The position numbers and the translations under genes were made by a program. Shown in pieces: positions 6,170-9,314 of a stretch of DNA of 9,314 nucleotides. This DNA comes from Klenkia sp. (GTDB lineage: Bacteria; Actinomycetota; Actinomycetes; Mycobacteriales; Geodermatophilaceae): NCBI GenBank assembly GCA_025966215.1, contig JAOPVM010000288.1:1-9314 (forward strand), read 5' to 3'. The notes under the pieces are model-generated. The model saw only the letters and a program-made list of their open reading frames with translations, was not told where the DNA came from and did not search any database. Within the stretch, counting starts at the first letter, position 1. Each line of letters starts with the position of its first letter.

Positions 6170-7678
6170 GTGGGCCCACGACCCGAGCGCTCCCCACGGC
6201 CGGACGACGACCCCGTCGCGCACGCCAAGGTGCTCGACGGCGTCTTCGACCGGGTGCTGTCCGAGGACCCGCGGGGGCCCCGGCCGCGGCCGGTGGTGTC
6301 GGCGTCCTGGCAGCGCAGCCTGGCCGCGCACGTCGACCCCGAACGCCGCGTCCCGCCGGTGGTCTTCGACCGGACCCAGCTCGACGCCGCGCGGGAGGCC
6401 CACCCGCTGGCCGAGGTGCTGCCGCTGCTGCGCAGCACGCTGGCCAGCATCGCCGACGAGGCCATGCACGTGATGCTGGTGACCGACGGGGCGGGCAACG
6501 TGCTGTGGCGCGACGGGGCGGCGAAGCTGCTGGTGACCGCCGACGACGTGGGGCTCTTCCCGGGCACCAACTGGAGCGAGCAGGCCATCGGCACCAACGC
6601 GATGGGCACCGCGCTGGCGGTCGGCCGCCCGGTGCAGATCCACTCCGCCGAGCACCTGGTGCGCACCTACCACTCGTGGACCTGCGTGGCCGCCCCCGTG
6701 CACGACCCGGACACCGGCGCGGTGCTGGGTGCCGTGGACGTCAGCGGTCCGCTGCACACCGTCCACCCCGCCCTGGTGCAGCTGGTCACGGCCACCGCGC
6801 AGCTCGCCGAGCACCACCTGCGGGTCAGGATGGCGATCGCCGACGAGCGGCTGCGGATGGAGAACATGGCGCACCTGACCCGGCTGGGCCCGGCCGCCGG
6901 AGCGCTGGTCACCCGCACCGGCCGGTTGCTCGCCGGGAACCCCTACGGCTGGTGGCCCGAGCGCGTGCCGATCCGGGACGGCCGGCTCGCCGACCGGCTG
7001 CTGCTCGACGACGGCTCCGAGGTGGTGGTCGAGCAGCTCGAGGAGGGCTGGCTGCTGCGCTCGCCGGGGTCGCCACGCCGCACCCCCACCCCGCCGGACA
7101 CCCCCGTGCTCACCCTGCGCTTCCTCGGTGGCGGCCCGCCCCGGGCCACCCTGGACGGCCGCCCGCTGGCGCTGACCCTGCGCCCGGCCGAGGTGCTCAC
7201 CGCGCTGGTCGTGCACCCCGACGGGCTCACCGGCGGCCAGCTGGCGCACCTGCTCTACGGCGACGAGGGCAACCAGACCACCGTGCGCGGCGAGGTGCAC
7301 CGGCTGCGCGCGCTGATCGGCGCCGACCTGCTGCTCACCCGGCCCTACCGGGTGTCGGCCGCGGTCGACAGCGACGTCGTCACCGCCCGGCGGGCACTGG
7401 CCGGGGGCCGGATCACCGAGGCCCTGGCCGCCTCCCCGGGGCTGCTGCTCCCCCGCTCGGAGGCGCCGCTGGTGCGCGAGCTGCGCGACGAGCTCGCCGC
7501 GGGGCTGCGCCGGGCGGTGCTGGAGACCGACGACGCCGACCTGCTGCACCGCCTCGCCGGCTGCCCGGTCGGCGCCGAGGACCTCGCCGTGCACGAGCGG
7601 CTGCTGGAGCTGCTGCCCCCGGGTGACCCCCGCCGACCCGCCGTCGCCGTCCGCCGGGACCGGTTGCAGCAGAGCTGA
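6170..7678 (+). CDS. GAF-domain transcriptional regulator with winged helix and BTAD-like C-terminus
   Basis: This 502-residue protein has three parts. Residues 41-215 resemble the input half of AcoR-type regulators: SASWQRSLAAHVDP (44-57), then a GAF domain with GTNWSEQAIGTNAMGTALA (132-150), SAEHLVRTYHSWTCVAAPV (159-177) and GAVLGAVDVSG (183-193). Residues 315-400 look like an OmpR/SARP-type winged helix: ATLDGRPLALTLRPAEVLTA, GGQLAHLLYGDEG, and VRGEVHRLRALIG (372-384) as the probable recognition region. Residues 402-500 are helical and resemble the BTAD domain of SARPs (PLVRELRDELAAGLRRAVLE). An AAA+ domain and Fis helix-turn-helix, which normally follow such a GAF half, are missing. The GTG at 6170 has a G-rich stretch upstream and is the first usable start. 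It probably senses a small metabolite and controls nearby genes, most likely the MFS gene 24 nt downstream and possibly the dehydratase operon. The architecture is clear; targets are inferred. Confidence 0.8.
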   Translation: MGPRPERSPRPDDDPVAHAKVLDGVFDRVLSEDPRGPRPRPVVSASWQRSLAAHVDPERRVPPVVFDRTQLDAAREAHPLAEVLPLLRSTLASIADEAMHVMLVTDGAGNVLWRDGAAKLLVTADDVGLFPGTNWSEQAIGTNAMGTALAVGRPVQIHSAEHLVRTYHSWTCVAAPVHDPDTGAVLGAVDVSGPLHTVHPALVQLVTATAQLAEHHLRVRMAIADERLRMENMAHLTRLGPAAGALVTRTGRLLAGNPYGWWPERVPIRDGRLADRLLLDDGSEVVVEQLEEGWLLRSPGSPRRTPTPPDTPVLTLRFLGGGPPRATLDGRPLALTLRPAEVLTALVVHPDGLTGGQLAHLLYGDEGNQTTVRGEVHRLRALIGADLLLTRPYRVSAAVDSDVVTARRALAGGRITEALAASPGLLLPRSEAPLVRELRDELAAGLRRAVLETDDADLLHRLAGCPVGAEDLAVHERLLELLPPGDPRRPAVAVRRDRLQQS

Positions 7679-7702
7679 GGGCCCGGTGCGACCATCGCCG
7701 CC

Positions 7703-8914
7703 GTGCCACCACCTGCCCGGGGGGACCTCCCCCGGGAGGTCCGGGTCCTCGCCGTCGTCGCCTTCGTCGTCGCCCTGGGGTTCGGCATCGTCGCCCCGGC
7801 CATCCCGCTGTACGCCCGTTCCTTCGGGGTGGGGACGACGGCGGTCGGGCTGGCGATCAGCTCGTTCGCCTTCTTCCGGTTCGTGTCGGCGTTCGGCGGC
7901 GGTGCCCTGGTCGAGCGGTTCGGCGAGCGGCTGGTGCTGGCGGTCGGGCTGGCGATCGTCGCGCTGGCCACCGGCGCCGCGGGTCTGGCGCCGTCCTTCG
8001 GCTGGTTCCTGGTGCTGCGCTCGGCCGGTGGGGTGGGCAGCGCGATGTTCACCGTCGCGGCGCTGTCCCTGCTGCTGCGGGTCGCCCCGGCCCAGCACCG
8101 CGGCCGGGCGGCGTCGGTCTTCCAGGGCGGCTTCATCCTCGGCGGGATCGCCGGCCCCGCGGCCGGCGGGCTGTTGGCCGAGCTGTCCCCCCGGCTGCCG
8201 TTCTTCCTCTACGCGGCCTTCCTGCTCGTCGCCGGTGCGGTCGCGATGGTGCTGCTGCGGTCCCCCCGGACCGTCCTGGTGGTCGACGTCCCGGACGGGC
8301 CGGCGCCGGAGGTGCTGAGCCTGGCCGCGGCGTTCCGCACCCGGGCCTACGTCGCCGCGCTGGTGGCCAACCTCGGGGTCGGCTGGATGCTCTTCGGCGT
8401 CCGCAACTCGCTCGTCCCGCTGTACGTCACCGAGGAGCTCGGCCGCACCGTGGCCTGGGCCGGCGCCGGACTGCTCGTCGGGTCGCTGGCGCAGGCGCTC
8501 GGGCTGCTGCGGTCGGGGCGGCTGGTCGACGGGTGGGGACGACGTCCCTCGCTGGTGACCGGTGCCGCGTTGGCCACCGGCTCGGTGGCGCTGCTGGCCG
8601 GGCCGCCCTCGACCGTGGTCTTCCTGGGCTCGATGGCGGTGTTCGGGCTGGCCGCCTCCCTGCTGGCCAGCACCCCGGCCGCGCTGGTCGGTGACGTGAG
8701 CCCGGCCCGGGGCGGTCGGGTGGTGGCGGTGTTCCAGATGGCCTCGGACCTGGGCGGCATCCTCGGCCCGCTCGCCGCCGGTTGGCTGACCGACCGGTTC
8801 TCCTTCCAGGTCGCGTTCGGCGTCACCGCCCTGGTGCTGGCCGCCGGGCTGGTGGCCGCGCTGCGGCTGCCCCGGGTCAGTCGCGGCCCGGGACCCGCAG
8901 GCCGTACTGGCTGA
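7703..8914 (+). CDS. Major facilitator superfamily transporter, 12 TM segments predicted
   Basis: The 403-residue product is an integral membrane transporter of the MFS. The first segment starts near residue 14 (VLAVVAFVVALGFGIVAPAI). The loop between segments 2 and 3 carries motif A as GGALVERFGERL (66-77), and a degenerate copy, SGRLVDGWGRRP (271-282), lies at the equivalent place in the second half. Segment 5 has GGIAGPAAGG (147-156), like motif C of proton-coupled exporters, and the second half repeats it as LGGILGPLAAG (350-360). This favours proton-driven efflux, but substrate uptake cannot be excluded. The GTG at 7703 is the only start before the first segment, with no clear ribosome site. 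The gene follows the GAF regulator by 24 nt, so co-transcription is likely. Its last 38 bases overlap the end of the convergent regulator gene, giving a basic, glycine/proline-rich tail. The substrate is unknown. Confidence 0.88.
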   Translation: MPPPARGDLPREVRVLAVVAFVVALGFGIVAPAIPLYARSFGVGTTAVGLAISSFAFFRFVSAFGGGALVERFGERLVLAVGLAIVALATGAAGLAPSFGWFLVLRSAGGVGSAMFTVAALSLLLRVAPAQHRGRAASVFQGGFILGGIAGPAAGGLLAELSPRLPFFLYAAFLLVAGAVAMVLLRSPRTVLVVDVPDGPAPEVLSLAAAFRTRAYVAALVANLGVGWMLFGVRNSLVPLYVTEELGRTVAWAGAGLLVGSLAQALGLLRSGRLVDGWGRRPSLVTGAALATGSVALLAGPPSTVVFLGSMAVFGLAASLLASTPAALVGDVSPARGGRVVAVFQMASDLGGILGPLAAGWLTDRFSFQVAFGVTALVLAAGLVAALRLPRVSRGPGPAGRTG

Positions 8915-9314
8915 TCTTGCGGTAGAGCGTGGCCCGGGAGAGCCCGAGCTCCCCGGCCGCACCCACCACGGTGGCCCCGGGCACGGTCAGGCAGCGCAGG
9001 ATCTCGTCGCGCTCGAGCTGCTCCAGCCGGGTGAGCGAGCGGGACCCCGAGCTGAGCACCTCGGGCCGCAGGTGGCCGACGTCGACCACGTCGGTGCGCG
9101 AGGAGGCCTCCCGCACGACCTGGCGCAGCTCGCGGACGTTCTCCGGCCAGCTGTGCGCGGCCAGGGCCTTCAGCGCCCGCGGGGTGAAGCCCACGTCGCG
9201 GTGCCGGTGCTCGCGGGCGAAGGAGCGGGCCAGCGGCCCGACGTCCTCGGGCCGGTGCCGCAGCGCCGGGACCTCCACGACCGCGTCCACCAGCGCGGCG
9301 AGCGGCGCCGGGAT
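8877..9314 (-). CDS. AAA+/Fis-type (AcoR/NtrC-like) transcriptional regulator, C-terminal part (5' end outside window)
   Basis: The frame is open to the right edge, so 145 residues plus the stop are visible; the GTG at 9290 is internal. The visible start (VPALRHRPEDVGPLARSFA) is the end of the AAA+ core, corresponding to the LPPLRERxEDI segment of sigma-54 activators. The C-terminal AAA+ subdomain follows, with SWPENVRELRQVV, and then a Fis-type helix-turn-helix (ERDEILRCL, GAAGELGLSRATLYRKISQY). Actinobacteria generally lack sigma-54; regulators of this shape there, such as the MimR type of mycobacteria, are thought to act differently. The Walker motifs and any GAFTGA loop lie outside the window. 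Proteins of this group usually carry an N-terminal GAF half like that of the gene at 6170. It converges with the MFS gene and overlaps its end by 38 bp. Control of alcohol or diol catabolic genes is typical of the family but inferred here. Confidence 0.85.
   Translation of the reverse strand: MPAPLAALVDAVVEVPALRHRPEDVGPLARSFAREHRHRDVGFTPRALKALAAHSWPENVRELRQVVREASSRTDVVDVGHLRPEVLSSGSRSLTRLEQLERDEILRCLTVPGATVVGAAGELGLSRATLYRKISQYGLRVPGRD

Noticed and set aside
6041..8962. Long minus-strand open frame covering the GAF regulator and MFS genes
   Set aside because: Its product is Gln/Gly/Arg/His-rich low complexity, and the opposite strand encodes two well-formed proteins with recognisable domains.
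1..9314. CRISPR arrays, tRNA or rRNA genes, insertion sequences, attachment sites or phage genes
   Set aside because: No regularly spaced repeats, transposase or integrase motifs, or tRNA-like cloverleaf sequences were seen; all sizeable stretches are explained by the listed genes. Defence-system genes were also looked for and not found.

Overview
The window is extremely GC-rich, its third codon positions are almost all G or C, GTG starts are common and neighbouring genes overlap by 4 bp. Together with PucR-type, HbpS-type and AcoR-type protein families, this points to a high-GC actinobacterium. The genus cannot be fixed from this window; Geodermatophilales or Pseudonocardiales would fit.

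The centre (502-5465, minus strand) is a five-gene operon for an adenosylcobalamin-dependent diol/glycerol dehydratase and its reactivating factor. It is read small subunit (pduE-like), large subunit (pduC-like), medium subunit (pduD-like), reactivase large subunit (pduG/ddrA-like), reactivase small subunit (pduH/ddrB-like). Three of the four junctions are 4-bp stop/start overlaps and the fourth is a 2-nt gap, so the genes look translationally coupled. All catalytic and ion-binding residues known from the Klebsiella oxytoca enzyme are present in the large subunit. The medium and small subunits lack the N-terminal extensions linked to microcompartment encapsulation, and no shell gene is present. 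The enzyme is therefore probably a free cytosolic form. The small-subunit gene comes first, unlike the enteric large-medium-small order.

A 126-bp divergent region (5466-5591) separates the operon from a rightward gene for a stand-alone GlcG/HbpS/PduO-C-type haem- or corrinoid-binding protein. The region holds a GTGT-N8-ACAC inverted repeat and an 11-bp-spaced CGTTGC direct repeat, which are candidate operator elements.

Further right (6170-8914, plus strand) lie an unusual regulator and an MFS transporter, probably co-transcribed. The regulator joins an AcoR-like GAF input half to a winged helix and a BTAD-like C-terminus, as in SARP regulators. At the right edge, the C-terminal part of an AAA+/Fis regulator runs on the minus strand and overlaps the tail of the MFS gene. 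At the left edge is the C-terminal part of a PucR-family regulator, convergent with the operon.

Overall this looks like a catabolic island for a small polyol (propane-1,2-diol, glycerol or similar): dehydratase, its repair chaperone, a possible cofactor-handling protein, candidate regulators and a transporter. The aldehyde and alcohol dehydrogenases and the cobalamin adenosyltransferase that normally complete such a pathway are not in the window.
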